From the NCBI RefSeq assembly GCF_016863015.1, contig NZ_BOOB01000026.1:1-64000 (forward strand): a stretch of DNA of 64,000 bases, in the 5' to 3' direction. The notes beneath the pieces are model-generated. The model searched no databases, had not been told where the DNA came from, and saw nothing but the letters and a program-made list of their open reading frames with translations. Source of the DNA: Microbispora amethystogenes (GTDB taxonomy: Bacteria > Actinomycetota > Actinomycetes > Streptosporangiales > Streptosporangiaceae). Positions within the stretch are counted from its first letter, which is position 1; the number at the start of each line of letters is the position of its first letter. A program made the translations under genes and the position numbers. Below, one piece after another: positions 25,807 through 33,504 of this stretch.

Positions 25807-25843
25807 AATGTATGCAACGATTACAATGTATGCAATGCATACA
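25807..25843. promoter_or_regulatory. Operator region between SDR and TetR genes
   Basis: TGTATGCA-A-TGCATACA at 25827-25843 is a perfect 17-base palindrome. The half-site AATGTATGCAA also occurs 18 bases upstream (25807-25817), giving a direct repeat. Its position between divergent genes fits the TetR binding site. Confidence 0.75.
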
Positions 25844-25873
25844 ACGCAGGAGTGATCGGATTAGGCTGACGGC

Positions 25874-26467
25874 ATGAAGAAGCGCCCCTACCACCACGGA
25901 GACCTCCGCGCCGCCCTGCTCGAACGTGCCGAGCAAACGCTGCGCGAGCGTGGATCGGGCGCGCTGTCACTTCGTGAACTCGCCCGCGACCTCGGTGTGA
26001 GCCCGGCGGCGCCCAGTCGCCACTTCAAGACCAAACAGGCGTTGCTGGACGCCCTGGCCCTGGACGGCTTCGAACGGCTCGTCGAAATCACCGCGGCCGC
26101 CCAGGACGGCGCCGGCGAGACGTTCGGCGAGCGCCTGAACGTCATGGCCCGGGCCTACGTGGGCTTCTCCGTGGCGAACACCGCCCTGCTCGACCTGATG
26201 TTCTCGACCAAGCACAGCCCGGAGGCGTCACAGGCGCTGGGAGCGGCCGCCGGCCGGTGGATCGAGCAGAGCCTGGAACTGGTCAGCACCGGGCAGCGCC
26301 GGGGCGAGGTCCGCGAAGGACCGCTGGACCGTATCGCCCTGACGGTGTTCGCGCCGCTGCACGGATACGTCGGCCTGGCGGTGAGCGGCGTGCCGCTGCC
26401 CGAGACGGACGAGCACGGACTCGACGACGTCATCGCGTCCATCATTCGTGCGTGCAGGCCGGAATGA
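25874..26467 (+). CDS. TetR-family transcriptional regulator
   Basis: A 197-residue repressor. The N-terminal helix-turn-helix is typical: YHHGDLRAALLERAEQTLRERG, LSLRELARDLGVSPAAPSRHFKTKQALLDALA. The C-terminal half resembles the WHG-type ligand-binding domain. ATG 25874 has TAGGCT six bases upstream and no Shine-Dalgarno sequence, so it is probably leaderless. It faces the SDR gene and likely represses both through the palindrome at 25827-25843. Inducer unknown. Confidence 0.88.
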   Translation: MKKRPYHHGDLRAALLERAEQTLRERGSGALSLRELARDLGVSPAAPSRHFKTKQALLDALALDGFERLVEITAAAQDGAGETFGERLNVMARAYVGFSVANTALLDLMFSTKHSPEASQALGAAAGRWIEQSLELVSTGQRRGEVREGPLDRIALTVFAPLHGYVGLAVSGVPLPETDEHGLDDVIASIIRACRPE

Positions 26468-26518
26468 GCCGGGCCGGCCGTGGCCACGGCGCCGGGTCTG
26501 TCCGCGGTTACAGACGGT

Positions 26519-27196
26519 TCATGCGGGCCGCGGGCCGGGCGCGGTGGTTCCGGCTGGCCCAGTGGTTCCGGCCGGCCCAGTGGTTCCGGTAAGCCCCGTG
26601 GTTCCGGTGAGCCCCATGGTTCCGGTGAGCCCAGTGGTTCCGGTGAGTTCGGTACTCTCGGGTTCGCTCTGGTGGGGCAGGGCCGCGATCCGCCCGGCGG
26701 CCCATTCGGCCCAGTCGCGCTGGGCGGCGGTCAGGCGCAGGCCCCACTCCAGCGCGAGGTCTCCGTACAGCCTCAGCGCGTCCTCGCCCTGGCTGATGAC
26801 CTGTTCGCGCACCTCCCGGAGCGCGGCGTGCTCCTCGCGGGCCTGGACGGCCAGTCCCTCCAGATAACCGTGGGCCTCGTCCGGCGGGACCGTGTCGAGG
26901 AAGAACACCCGCAGCAGCATGTCGCTGCGCCGGTTCTGGGTGGGCGGCTCCTCCACCAGCCAGCGGCGCAGCTCGGCGAGACCGTCACCGGTGATCCGAT
27001 ATTCCTTGCGTCCGCGCGGGCCCTCGGCGGCGACCTCGATCAGATCCTCGCGGGACAGGCGGCCCAGCTCCGAGTAGAGCTGGCTCTGGGTGGCCGGCCA
27101 CACGTTGGCCAGCGATATCTCGAACGTCTTCAGCAGGTCGTATCCGCTGGCCGGGCCGGCCGACAGGAGCCCGAGAAGTGCGTGACGAAGACTCAT
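26519..27196 (-). CDS. PadR-family regulator with hexapeptide-repeat tail
   Basis: A 225-residue PadR regulator: winged helix LRHALLGLLSAGPASGYDLLKTFE, with WPATQSQLYSELGRLSREDLIEV, then the C-terminal vir_C-like helical domain. The last 40 residues are an unusual Thr/Gly-rich tail made of six hexapeptide repeats (GLTGTT and GPAGTT types), absent from ordinary PadR proteins. ATG 27196 was preferred over the frame start at 27226 because TAGGAT lies seven bases upstream. It is divergent from a membrane-protein/carotenoid-oxygenase operon and has two palindromes in the shared promoter. Confidence 0.85.
   Translation of the reverse strand: MSLRHALLGLLSAGPASGYDLLKTFEISLANVWPATQSQLYSELGRLSREDLIEVAAEGPRGRKEYRITGDGLAELRRWLVEEPPTQNRRSDMLLRVFFLDTVPPDEAHGYLEGLAVQAREEHAALREVREQVISQGEDALRLYGDLALEWGLRLTAAQRDWAEWAAGRIAALPHQSEPESTELTGTTGLTGTMGLTGTTGLTGTTGPAGTTGPAGTTAPGPRPA
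26546..26653. repeat. Six tandem 18-base repeats in the PadR 3' end
   Basis: Units begin GGTTCCGG at 26546, 26564, 26582, 26600, 26618 and 26636, each 18 bases apart, so the reading frame is kept. They encode the Thr/Gly tail of the PadR protein on the minus strand. The last copies are the most similar to one another. Confidence 0.9.
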
Positions 27197-27203
27197 GCGC
27201 CAG

Positions 27204-27260
27204 ATCCTACATTCCTGTGTTGACATGTCATCTCTGGAGCTTCTACTTTTGACATGTCAC
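27204..27260. promoter_or_regulatory. Divergent promoter with two PadR-type operators
   Basis: TTGACATGTCA occurs at 27220-27230 and 27250-27260; each holds the palindrome TGACATGTCA. On the plus strand TTGACA (27220-27225), an 18-base spacer and TACTTT (27244-27249) form a promoter. On the minus strand ATGACA and TAGGAT (27204-27209) form another, 16 bases apart. Both -35 elements sit inside operators, so one regulator could switch both genes. Confidence 0.7.
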
Positions 27261-27292
27261 ACATGGAACGTCGTCTCTCGAAGGAACCCCCA

Positions 27293-27868
27293 GTGCTCCG
27301 TTATGTCCTCACCTTCCTCCCCTGGATCGTCTTCTCCGTGCTCAGCACGAACGGCGAGGCGAGGTACGGAGCAGGAGCCGGTCTCCTCGTGTCGATCGTC
27401 CTGCTGGTCGCCGACCGGCGCGCCGGGCGCGGCTGGGACGAGATCGTCCTGGAGCTCAGCTCGGGCGTCTTCTTCGCGGCGCTCGCGCTCATCGCCTTCA
27501 CGGTCACCCCGGCGCCGTTCGGCGCGTACGGACCGGCCGTGTCGGTCGGCTGGCTCGCTCTCACCGCCTGGGGGTCGCTGGCGGTCCGCAGGCCGTTCAC
27601 GCTGGGCATGGCCCGCCGTTCCACCACCCCCGAGGTGCACGCGACCGAGATCTTCTACCGGGTCAACGCCGTCATCACCACCGTCTGGGCCGCCGCGTTC
27701 ACGCTCAGCGCCGTCGCGCTCGCCCTGCTGCTCGCCTTCGAGCCGCAGGCCACCGCCGCCCTCGTCACCGTGAAGATCTGCGGTCTCGCCCTGCCCGCGC
27801 TCTTCACCGTCCGCTACCCCCGGATCGTCCGCGCCCGCTACAACGCCGCCCGCTACAACGCCGCCTGA
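27293..27868 (+). CDS. Membrane protein of unknown function
   Basis: A 191-residue protein with about five or six hydrophobic segments (for example LRYVLTFLPWIVFSVLS, AGAGLLVSIVLLVA, SSGVFFAALALIAFTV). It ends in the short repeat RYNAARYNAA. I start it at GTG 27293, where AAGGA lies seven bases upstream; an in-frame ATG at 27254 would lie within the operator and at the predicted transcription start. It is followed 52 bases later by a carotenoid oxygenase gene and is probably in the same PadR-controlled operon. I do not recognise the family. Confidence 0.7.
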   Translation: MLRYVLTFLPWIVFSVLSTNGEARYGAGAGLLVSIVLLVADRRAGRGWDEIVLELSSGVFFAALALIAFTVTPAPFGAYGPAVSVGWLALTAWGSLAVRRPFTLGMARRSTTPEVHATEIFYRVNAVITTVWAAAFTLSAVALALLLAFEPQATAALVTVKICGLALPALFTVRYPRIVRARYNAARYNAA

Positions 27869-27920
27869 AAGCCGCCTGAAACCCGTCGTACGAAAGCCGC
27901 CCTGAAAGGAGCCACGAGAC

Positions 27921-29219
27921 ATGACCACCGCCTCCTACCTCTCCGGCCGCCTCGCCCCCGTACCCGACGAGATCGACGCGCTCGACCTGCCCGTGGAGGG
28001 CGCCCTGCCGCCCGAGCTGACCGGCCGCTACTTCCGCAACGGGCCCAACCCCCGCCCCGGCGACGACCCCGGCCACTGGTTCGTCGGCCACGGGATGATC
28101 CACGGCATCCGGCTGCGCGACGGGCGCGCCGAGTGGTACCGCAACCGGTGGGTGCGCACCACCCGCCTCGACGGCGCGTCCTACCTCGGCGACAGGGGCG
28201 TCGACCTCGCCGCCGTCCCGGCGAACACCCACGTCATCCGGCACGCCGACAAGATCCTCGCGCTGGTCGAGAACGGCCTGCCGTACGTGATGACGCCGGA
28301 GCTCGACACGGTCGGCCCCTGCGACTTCGGCGGCCGGCTCGCCACCGCGATGACCGCGCACCCCAAGGAGGACCCGGTCACCGGGGAGCTGCACTTCTTC
28401 GGGTACGGCTGGGCGCCGCCCTACCTCACCTACCACCGCCTGTCGGCCGCCGGTGAGCTGGTGGAGACCCGTGAGGTCGAGGTGCCCGGGCCCACGATGG
28501 CGCACGACTTCGCGATCACCGCGAACCACGTCGTGTGGCTCGACCTGCCGGTCGTCTTCGATCTGACCATGGTGGGCCGGGGCATGCCGTACCGGTGGGA
28601 CGACCTGTACGGCGCCCGGCTCGGCGTGATGAGCCGGAGCACCGGGAAGGTCCGGTGGTTCGAGATCGACCCCTGCTACATCTTCCACGTGGGGAACGCG
28701 AGCGAGGACGAGCACGGGCGGATCGTCGTCGACGCGGTGCGTTACGCACCGGAGGCGTTCCAGGCCTTCTGGCCGACCATCGGCGGCAAGGCCAATCCCG
28801 CCGCGCACACCGGCGGCGCGGCCCTGCACCGCTGGGTGCTCGACCCGGCGACCGGTGTGGCGAAGGACGAGGCCCTCGACGACCGGGAGGTCGAGTTTCC
28901 CACCGTCAACGAGACGCTGACCGGGCTGCGCAGCCGCTACCTCTACGCGGTCACCAAGGGCGCGGTCGTGAAGTACGACACGGGCACCGGCACGAGCCTG
29001 GCCCACGAGACGGGCGACCGTACGCCCGGCGAGGCCGTGTTCGTGCCCGCCGCCGGCGCAACCGGCGAGGACGCGGGCTGGCTGCTGTCGATCGCCGGCA
29101 CCGACGACAGCGCCGAGCTGCTCGTGCTCGACGCGTCGGACCTGTCCCAGGTGGCGTCGGTACGGCTGCCGCGGCGGGTGCCCGCGGGATTCCACGGCTC
29201 GTGGATCCCCGACGCCTGA
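27921..29219 (+). CDS. Carotenoid oxygenase (RPE65/CCD family)
   Basis: A 432-residue seven-bladed propeller enzyme that cleaves carotenoids or related stilbene/apocarotenoid double bonds with non-haem Fe(II) and O2. The N-terminal signature LTGRYFRNGPNPRP is present. The four iron-binding histidines are visible: His147 (MTAHPKED), His195 (MAHDFAIT), His256 (IFHVGNASEDEHG) and His425 (GFHGSW). GAAAGGAG precedes ATG 27921. No carotenoid synthesis genes occur in the window, although idi is present, so the substrate is open. Probable PadR target with the upstream membrane gene. Confidence 0.9.
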   Translation: MTTASYLSGRLAPVPDEIDALDLPVEGALPPELTGRYFRNGPNPRPGDDPGHWFVGHGMIHGIRLRDGRAEWYRNRWVRTTRLDGASYLGDRGVDLAAVPANTHVIRHADKILALVENGLPYVMTPELDTVGPCDFGGRLATAMTAHPKEDPVTGELHFFGYGWAPPYLTYHRLSAAGELVETREVEVPGPTMAHDFAITANHVVWLDLPVVFDLTMVGRGMPYRWDDLYGARLGVMSRSTGKVRWFEIDPCYIFHVGNASEDEHGRIVVDAVRYAPEAFQAFWPTIGGKANPAAHTGGAALHRWVLDPATGVAKDEALDDREVEFPTVNETLTGLRSRYLYAVTKGAVVKYDTGTGTSLAHETGDRTPGEAVFVPAAGATGEDAGWLLSIAGTDDSAELLVLDASDLSQVASVRLPRRVPAGFHGSWIPDA

Positions 29220-29234
29220 GAACCGCCGGCACGT

Positions 29235-29275
29235 CCGTACGGCCCGCGCGGAAGGTCCCCGCGCGGGCCGTACGG
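29235..29275. terminator. Very strong bidirectional hairpin
   Basis: Two 17-base arms, CCGTACGGCCCGCGCGG and its exact complement, flank a seven-base loop. It sits between the converging carotenoid oxygenase and phosphoesterase genes. Confidence 0.85.
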
Positions 29276-29284
29276 GCGCCGTAT

Positions 29285-30019
29285 CTAGGGAACTGGCCGG
29301 AAGTGGGTGGTGACCCGGCCGTCGTCGAGCACGTGCAGGGCGACGGCGGGAGGCAGGTCGTGGTCGACCGGCGGGTGCGCGGAGGTCTCGGACGGCAGCA
29401 GCCCCGTGTTGACCACGCCCGGCGCGACCAGCAGCGGCAGCCCGGCGAACGTCGTGGCCGCGGCGGTGTGCGCGTGCCCGGCCAGCACTGCGATGGCGTG
29501 CGGGTGGCGGCCGAGGACCTCCGCCAGCCCCTCCGGCCGCCCGAGCCGGATGCCGTCCACGTACGGGATGCCGAGCGCGACCGCCGGATGGTGCATGCCG
29601 ACGAAGGCCGGAACCCCGGGGGTCGCGGCGAGCACCGAGTCGAGCCAGGCCAGCGTGTCGTCGCTCAGCTCACCCTCGGGCCGCCCGGGGACGCTGGAGT
29701 CGCACAGCGCGATCGTCGCGTGGTCGAGGTTGAGTGCCTGGTTGACCGGGTGGTCGCCGTCCTGCTCCAGCAGGACCTTGCGGAGGTGGGCGCGGGTGTC
29801 GTGGTTGCCCGGGCACAGCACGAGCGGCACGTCGTCACCCGAGACGAGCTCACGGACGATCTCGTACTCCTCCATCGCGCCGTGGTCCGCGAGGTCACCG
29901 GTGAGCACGATCGCGTCGGGCCGCAGCGACCTCGCGTACGTGAGCGCGCGTGCGGCGCGCGAGGTGTTCCGCTCGCTTCCGTCGATGTGGATGTCGCTGA
30001 CGTGCGCCAGCACGAGCAT
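29285..30019 (-). CDS. Calcineurin-like metallophosphoesterase
   Basis: A 244-residue phosphoesterase resembling the CpdA/cyclic nucleotide class III phosphodiesterases. Metal-binding motifs occur in order: AHVSDIHIDG (residues 5-14), LTGDLADHG, CPGNHDTR, GMHHP and LAGHAHTAAAT. ATG 30019 is preceded by GGAGG at six bases. Substrates could be cAMP or another phosphodiester; the sequence alone does not decide. It ends 65 bases from the carotenoid oxygenase stop, separated by a terminator. Confidence 0.88.
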   Translation of the reverse strand: MLVLAHVSDIHIDGSERNTSRAARALTYARSLRPDAIVLTGDLADHGAMEEYEIVRELVSGDDVPLVLCPGNHDTRAHLRKVLLEQDGDHPVNQALNLDHATIALCDSSVPGRPEGELSDDTLAWLDSVLAATPGVPAFVGMHHPAVALGIPYVDGIRLGRPEGLAEVLGRHPHAIAVLAGHAHTAAATTFAGLPLLVAPGVVNTGLLPSETSAHPPVDHDLPPAVALHVLDDGRVTTHFRPVP

Positions 30020-30185
30020 GTGATACCTCCGGCCATGGATGGGGGGCTACAGCTTCTCATGCGAGAGCGCGGCAGACGTGATCAAGAGACGCGGCCCGCG
30101 TGCATGCATCGCGAGCCGCCGCCCGTGAGCCGTCACCGGCGGGCCGCCGCCCGCGACCGCGCCGTACGCCGTGGGGCCGCTTCCG

Positions 30186-30638
30186 TCACGGCTTCAGGGC
30201 GGACCCCTCCGACAGCCGTTCGGCGAGGATCCGGGCCCGCGCGAGCTGCACCTTCCGCGCCTGGCCCGCCGCGAAGCCCAGCAGGAACCACGCCGCGCTC
30301 ACGTCGAGCCGGTCGTCCACCCGGGTTCCCGTCCCCTCCGGGGACAGATCGAACCGGTAGCCGAGCCCGACGCCGCCCGGGCTGCGCACCTGCCCGCGTA
30401 CGGACAGGCCCTCGGTGAGGAGCGTCACGGCGATGGGGTTGTCGTACTTGAGGCCGAGGAAGCGGAACCGCTCGACGGAGGTGTACCGCACCACCCCCGG
30501 CTCGGACCGGTCGACGTCGCGTACGGCGACCACGAGCGGCGACAGGCCGACATAGCTCTCGGGCGTCGTGAGATGCGCGAAGACCTTCTCCGGCGCGGCG
30601 TCCACCTGGAACGTGTTAAGCAGTACTCGTGTGGGCAT
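30186..30638 (-). CDS. SRPBCC-fold (START/polyketide cyclase-like) protein
   Basis: A 150-residue protein with the hydrophobic-cavity fold pattern: VDAAPEKVFAHLTTPESYVGLSPLVVAV at the N-terminus, a central strand-rich region and a long amphipathic C-terminal helix (AGQARKVQLARARILAERL). Such proteins bind lipids or aromatic ligands; no specific ligand is indicated. ATG 30638 has AAGGA upstream; the long frame to 31469 is antisense to the regulator gene. It lies 89 bases after the XRE regulator on the same strand, which suggests co-regulation. Confidence 0.72.
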   Translation of the reverse strand: MPTRVLLNTFQVDAAPEKVFAHLTTPESYVGLSPLVVAVRDVDRSEPGVVRYTSVERFRFLGLKYDNPIAVTLLTEGLSVRGQVRSPGGVGLGYRFDLSPEGTGTRVDDRLDVSAAWFLLGFAAGQARKVQLARARILAERLSEGSALKP

Positions 30639-30727
30639 TCCGGCTTCCTTCGGCTCAGGCGCGGCCAAGGCACGTGTCGATGCACGAAGTGTGACAGAAC
30701 GCCGGACGCCGGATGATCTCCGGACGA

Positions 30728-31519
30728 TCACGAAGACGTGTCGCGCAGAAAGGCGGCGGTCGCGTCGTCCGCCGGGTAGAACGACTCGATGGCCAGCTCG
30801 GAGACCGTGATGTCGAGCGGCGTGCCGAAGGTGGCCACAATGCTGAAGAACGACAGCTCCCGCCCGGCCCGCCGCACCCGCAGCGGCACCATGATGTCTC
30901 CCGGCCCGGGCAGCTCCACCTCCGGCTCGGGCTGGTCGCAGGGGTAGCCGCGCAGTTCGGCGTACAGCTCGGTGAGCCGGGGGTCGGCGGTGTGGGTGAT
31001 CTGCCGTCGCAGCCGTCCGAGCAGGTGCGCCCGCCACTCGCCGAGGTTCAGGATGTGCGGCGCGAGGCCCTCCGGATGCAGGCTCGCCCGCAGCACGTTG
31101 CCCAGCAGGTCGGGATCGACGCCCTCGGCGAGCAGCGCGATTCCCTCGTTGGCGTCGACGAGCTCCCAGGCCCGGTCCACCACCACGGCCGGATAGGGGT
31201 CGTGGGCCGACAGCAGCCGGCGGATCGCCTCGCACACCGCCGCCATCCCCGGGGAGTCGAGCGGCGACTCGGCATAGACCGGGGCGTACCCGGCGGCCAG
31301 CAGCAGGTGGTTGCGCTCGCGTAGCGGGAGGTCCAGGTGCTCGGAGAGGTGGAGGACCATGTCGCGGCTCGGCGTGGCCCGGCCGGTCTCCAGGAAGCTG
31401 ATGTGCCGCGTGGAGATCTCGACCCGGTTGGACAGATCGAGCTGGCTCAGCCGCCGGTGCTCGCGCCAACCGCGCAGGAGCTCACCGAACGGCCGCTGGT
31501 GGATCTGGGCGACGGTCAC
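30728..31519 (-). CDS. XRE-family regulator with MmyB-like ligand-binding domain
   Basis: A 263-residue regulator. The N-terminal helix-turn-helix reads LLRGWREHRRLSQLDLSNRVEISTRHISFLETGRATPS (about residues 14-51). The rest matches the MmyB-like domain that follows XRE domains in many actinobacteria, with PYPAVVVDRAWELVDANEG and PGDIMVPLRVRR. These are thought to sense fatty acids or other small hydrophobic molecules. GTG 31519 has TAGCGT seven bases upstream and no Shine-Dalgarno sequence. The downstream SRPBCC gene may be its target. Confidence 0.87.
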   Translation of the reverse strand: MTVAQIHQRPFGELLRGWREHRRLSQLDLSNRVEISTRHISFLETGRATPSRDMVLHLSEHLDLPLRERNHLLLAAGYAPVYAESPLDSPGMAAVCEAIRRLLSAHDPYPAVVVDRAWELVDANEGIALLAEGVDPDLLGNVLRASLHPEGLAPHILNLGEWRAHLLGRLRRQITHTADPRLTELYAELRGYPCDQPEPEVELPGPGDIMVPLRVRRAGRELSFFSIVATFGTPLDITVSELAIESFYPADDATAAFLRDTSS

Positions 31520-31657
31520 GCCCCCGACGCTATCTCCGGCCGGGCGGCGCGGCGATTACCCCTGGGGTAACCGCCGCGCCGCACCGGCCGCGGGCTCGTC
31601 CCTGCCCCCGCCCCCGCGACGGGGCACGGGACGGCCCGCGTCTCACTGCCACCGGTC

Positions 31658-32419
31658 TCACTGCCAGCGGAACAGCCGCGCCGCGGCGAGCCCGGCGGCC
31701 AGCGCCCAGCCCGTTAGTACGGCGAGGTGGACGGCCTGGGGACCCCCGCCGCCCAGCGCGTCCGTGAGCGCCTGCCCGAAGGCCCCGGTGGGAGTGAAGT
31801 CGCTGATCCGGCGCAGGATCTCCGGCATGAGCGGCCGGGGAAGCCACATCCCGGCCAGGAACAGCAGCGGGAACATGAGCGCGGCTCCTGCCCCCTGGAC
31901 GACCTTGGCGTTCGGCGCCACGGCGGCGAGGAGGAGCCCGATGGCGAGCATCGTGGTCGAGCCCAGGACGAAGACCCCCGCGAAGGCCCAGGGCGAGCGG
32001 GGCGGCGGCACCCCGAGGAACACGTGCCCGAGCCCCAGCGTCAGCGCCGTCGCCACGATGGCCACACTCACGTTGATCAGCAGTTGCGCGGTCAGCAGGG
32101 CGACCGGCCGTACCGGCGTCGTGGACAGCCGCCGCAGCACGCCGCGCTCGCGGTAGGCCACCAGGACCGCCGGCAGCGCGCTGAGCGCGAGCGTCACGAC
32201 CGACAGCAGCACCATCATCGCGGTGAAGGGCGCGTCAACGAAGCGCTGCCCGCCGAGGGACGGGTCCGCGTCGCGGAAGCCGGGGATCGTGGCGCCGAGG
32301 GTCAGCAGCAGCGCCACCGGCAGCACGACCGCGAAGAACACGGCGGCGGGCTCGCGGAGGAAGAGCCGGGCCTCCACGGCCGCGATCCGGACGAGAACCG
32401 GCGTACGGGCGGCGGTCAT
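31658..32419 (-). CDS. ABC-2 type transporter permease
   Basis: A 253-residue membrane protein with six helices, typical of the DrrB-like ABC-2 exporters: a cytoplasmic N-terminus, EPAAVFFAVVLPVALLLTLGA as the first helix, the loop YRERGVLRRLSTTPVRP, and a final helix LTGWALAAGLAAARLF. ATG 32419 has AGGAGG upstream and overlaps the stop of the ATPase gene (ATGA). The pair forms an export system for a drug, lipid or natural product. Substrate unknown. Confidence 0.87.
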   Translation of the reverse strand: MTAARTPVLVRIAAVEARLFLREPAAVFFAVVLPVALLLTLGATIPGFRDADPSLGGQRFVDAPFTAMMVLLSVVTLALSALPAVLVAYRERGVLRRLSTTPVRPVALLTAQLLINVSVAIVATALTLGLGHVFLGVPPPRSPWAFAGVFVLGSTTMLAIGLLLAAVAPNAKVVQGAGAALMFPLLFLAGMWLPRPLMPEILRRISDFTPTGAFGQALTDALGGGGPQAVHLAVLTGWALAAGLAAARLFRWQ

Positions 32420-33372
32420 GATTCCTCCTGGGAGGGCGCGTGCGTGGGTGCGTGCGAGGGTTCGGTGAGGGCGAGAAACGCGTCGTCGAGGGTGGTGCGC
32501 TCCATGCGCAGGCCCCGCATCAGGGAGGCGGGCAGTACGGCCGTGACCGCGCTCAGCAGGTCGCCGTCGCCGGCGATCGTGGTCTCCCCGCCATCCACGG
32601 CGCCCTCGACGCCGCCATCCACGGCGCTCTTCACCGTGGCCGACGTCACCTCGGGCAGTGCCCGCAGCCTCGCGATCCGCTCGTCCGTCAGCGGCTTGTC
32701 CGTACGGAAGACCAGGCGCTGCTCGCCGCCGGCGCGGGCGACGAGCCCGGCGGGCGTGTCGACCGCGCGGACCCGGCCGCGCGAGATGACCGCGACCCGG
32801 TCGCACAGCCTCTCCACCTCCTCCATGAAGTGGGTGACGAGCAGGACCGTCACTCCCCGTCGCCTGATCCGGGCGACCAGTTCCCAGGTCTCCCGCCGGG
32901 CCTGCGGGTCGAGGCCGGTGGTGAGCTCGTCGAGGATCGCCACGCGCGGGCTTCCCACCAGCGCGAGCGCGACCGACAGCCGCTGGCGCTGCCCGCCGGA
33001 GAGCGTGGCGAACGACGCGCGGAGGTCGAGCCCGGCCTCGGCGGCCAGTGCCCGCCAGTCGGCGGGCCGGCGGTAGAACGAGGCGTAGAGCGACAGCGCC
33101 TCCCCGACCCGGATCTTGTCCGGCAGAGAGCACTCCTGGAGCTGCACGCCGACCTGCTCCTTCAAATCAGTGCCCGGGCCGACGTCCAGTTCGATCGTGC
33201 CTGACGTGGGGGTGCGCAGCCCGGCGACGCACTCGACCGTCGTCGTCTTGCCGGCCCCGTTGCGGCCGACGATGCCGAAGACTTCGCCCTCCTCCACGGA
33301 GAACGACACGTCCTCGACCGCCACGCGTGCTCCGTACGTCTTGCGGAGGTGGTCCACGGTGATGATTGCCAT
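32416..33372 (-). CDS. ABC transporter ATPase, DrrA-like
   Basis: A 318-residue ATPase. Walker A GRNGAGKTTT is at about residues 37-46, Q-loop VQLQECSLPDKIRV, signature LSGGQRQRL, Walker B VAILDELTTGLDP and H-loop LLVTHFMEEVE. The C-terminal 100 residues hold the DrrA/CcmA-type extension, here with a duplicated short stretch (SAVDGGVEGAVDGG). It begins an operon with the permease and is divergent from a DesK-type histidine kinase 132 bases away, a common layout where the kinase controls the exporter. Confidence 0.9.
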   Translation of the reverse strand: MAIITVDHLRKTYGARVAVEDVSFSVEEGEVFGIVGRNGAGKTTTVECVAGLRTPTSGTIELDVGPGTDLKEQVGVQLQECSLPDKIRVGEALSLYASFYRRPADWRALAAEAGLDLRASFATLSGGQRQRLSVALALVGSPRVAILDELTTGLDPQARRETWELVARIRRRGVTVLLVTHFMEEVERLCDRVAVISRGRVRAVDTPAGLVARAGGEQRLVFRTDKPLTDERIARLRALPEVTSATVKSAVDGGVEGAVDGGETTIAGDGDLLSAVTAVLPASLMRGLRMERTTLDDAFLALTEPSHAPTHAPSQEES

Positions 33373-33504
33373 GTCGACGACGCTAGAAATAGGGCGGCCC
33401 GCCCGGAATGCGGCTGCGGACCCGGCGGGGGTGCACTTTTCCCCACCCCCGCCGGGCGCCCGGGCCCACTGTGCGGAACTGCCCGGAACTCGCAGACTGG
33501 ACCC

